NCBI GenBank assembly: GCA_020736575.1
Contig: JAGPYM010000006.1
Coordinates: forward strand, 868,001-932,000
Direction: 5' to 3'
DNA from: Thelonectria olida
Lineage: Eukaryota; Ascomycota; Sordariomycetes; Hypocreales; Nectriaceae
DNA: 64,000 nucleotides
The notes under the pieces are model-generated. The model saw nothing but the letters and a program-made list of their open reading frames with translations. It did no database searches and was not told the DNA's origin. Shown here piece after piece: positions 63,756-64,000 of this stretch (positions within the stretch are counted from its first letter, which is position 1; the number at the start of each line of letters is the position of its first letter). The position numbers and the translations under genes were made by a program.

Positions 63756-64000
63756 ATGGGGTTGGGTGCCGTTCTCGAGCCACTCGTTGTGGTAACCCTC
63801 CTTTTTGGAGGTGCCTACTTCAACCGCAACAAGGACTACAGCATCAGAACTGGCAAGTCGTCTTGGGGTGGGAATAAGAACCACAAGCGATCCGATGAGC
63901 TCGGCCGCAAGCAATCGAGCGACAGCCTCATGAGCGGCTACAGCTCGTCACCCACTCTCGCCGCTCACGAGCAGCCTACTCTGCGCCGTCGCAAGCTGCA
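63756..64000 (+). CDS. Integral membrane protein, probable PAP2/AUR1-like (5' end only)
   Basis: The start of a gene cut by the window edge; 81 codons are readable. The N-terminus MGLGAVLEPLVVVTLLFGGAYFNRNKDYSI has one hydrophobic segment. A basic/Ser-rich linker (DSLMSGYSSSPTLAAHEQPTLRRRKL) follows. This N-terminal pattern matches, from memory, a mould-specific PAP2-superfamily membrane protein related to inositol phosphorylceramide synthase. The catalytic part lies outside the window, so the family name is tentative. The ATG at 63756 follows a long CT-rich leader and sits in a good context (CAACATGG). Confidence 0.6.
   Translation, partial: MGLGAVLEPLVVVTLLFGGAYFNRNKDYSIRTGKSSWGGNKNHKRSDELGRKQSSDSLMSGYSSSPTLAAHEQPTLRRRKL

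Noticed and set aside
1..64000. CRISPR arrays, prokaryotic operons, rRNA genes, complete transposons, or a secondary-metabolite gene cluster
   Set aside because: No regularly spaced repeats, rRNA-like sequence, transposase/reverse transcriptase frames, or PKS/NRPS/terpene synthase genes were seen; the dioxygenase and transporters lack cluster partners.

Overview
The window looks like nuclear DNA of a filamentous ascomycete (Pezizomycotina, most likely a Sordariomycete). The reasons are: many short introns of roughly 45-70 nt with GTAAGT/GTACGT-type donors and CTAAC-like branch sites; C-ending codon preference; proteins typical of moulds (HET-domain protein, RTA1 family, Dal5-type permease, monocarboxylate-transporter-like MFS, FtmOx1-like dioxygenase); and an intron-bearing tRNA gene. 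There are about 22 protein-coding genes, one tRNA, one clear pseudogene and several long gene-poor stretches. Exon joins were worked out by hand from splice signals, reading frame and family alignment remembered from knowledge; no search was run.

Layout. 0-9 kb: ERG3 sterol C-5 desaturase, a GNAT acetyltransferase, a lone FtmOx1-like Fe(II)/2-oxoglutarate dioxygenase, an intron-containing tRNA-Glu(UUC), a mitochondrial helical-repeat membrane protein and an MCT-like transporter. 9.2-12.8 kb is gene-poor and holds an AT-rich, CpG-free block. 12.8-17 kb: a secreted GH3 glycosidase followed by a nine-exon Dal5-type anion/amide permease. 17.7-19.2 kb: a 5'-truncated, frameshifted cysteinyl-tRNA synthetase relic, divergent from TRM61 (tRNA m1A58 methyltransferase). 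22-29 kb: a repeat-rich disordered protein, SmD3, an Mmc1-like mitochondrial protein and a coiled-coil protein. 29.6-36 kb: an RTA1 membrane protein, a GH18 protein without signal peptide, a HET-domain protein and a secreted cysteine-containing protein. 37-43 kb: a DUF1279/FAM210-like mitochondrial protein, nucleoside diphosphate kinase and, divergent from it, the ER glucosidase II alpha subunit. 46-60 kb: an EF-hand MscS channel, a 1620-aa WW/proline-glutamine-rich protein with an acidic tryptophan tail, and a Crb2/Rad9-type BRCT checkpoint mediator. 60-63.7 kb is a 3.8-kb gene desert that leads into the truncated 5' end of a membrane protein gene.

The genes do not form one pathway or a biosynthetic cluster. 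This is mostly ordinary core genome (sterol synthesis, ER glycan trimming, tRNA modification, splicing, nucleotide metabolism, DNA damage checkpoint) with accessory genes between. The items most worth a second look are the cysteinyl-tRNA synthetase relic, the WW/P-Q protein with a WASP-like acidic tail, the apparent absence of a Tudor domain in the Crb2/Rad9 homologue, and an in-frame hydrophobic extension upstream of the NDK start. I found no convincing new multi-gene system.
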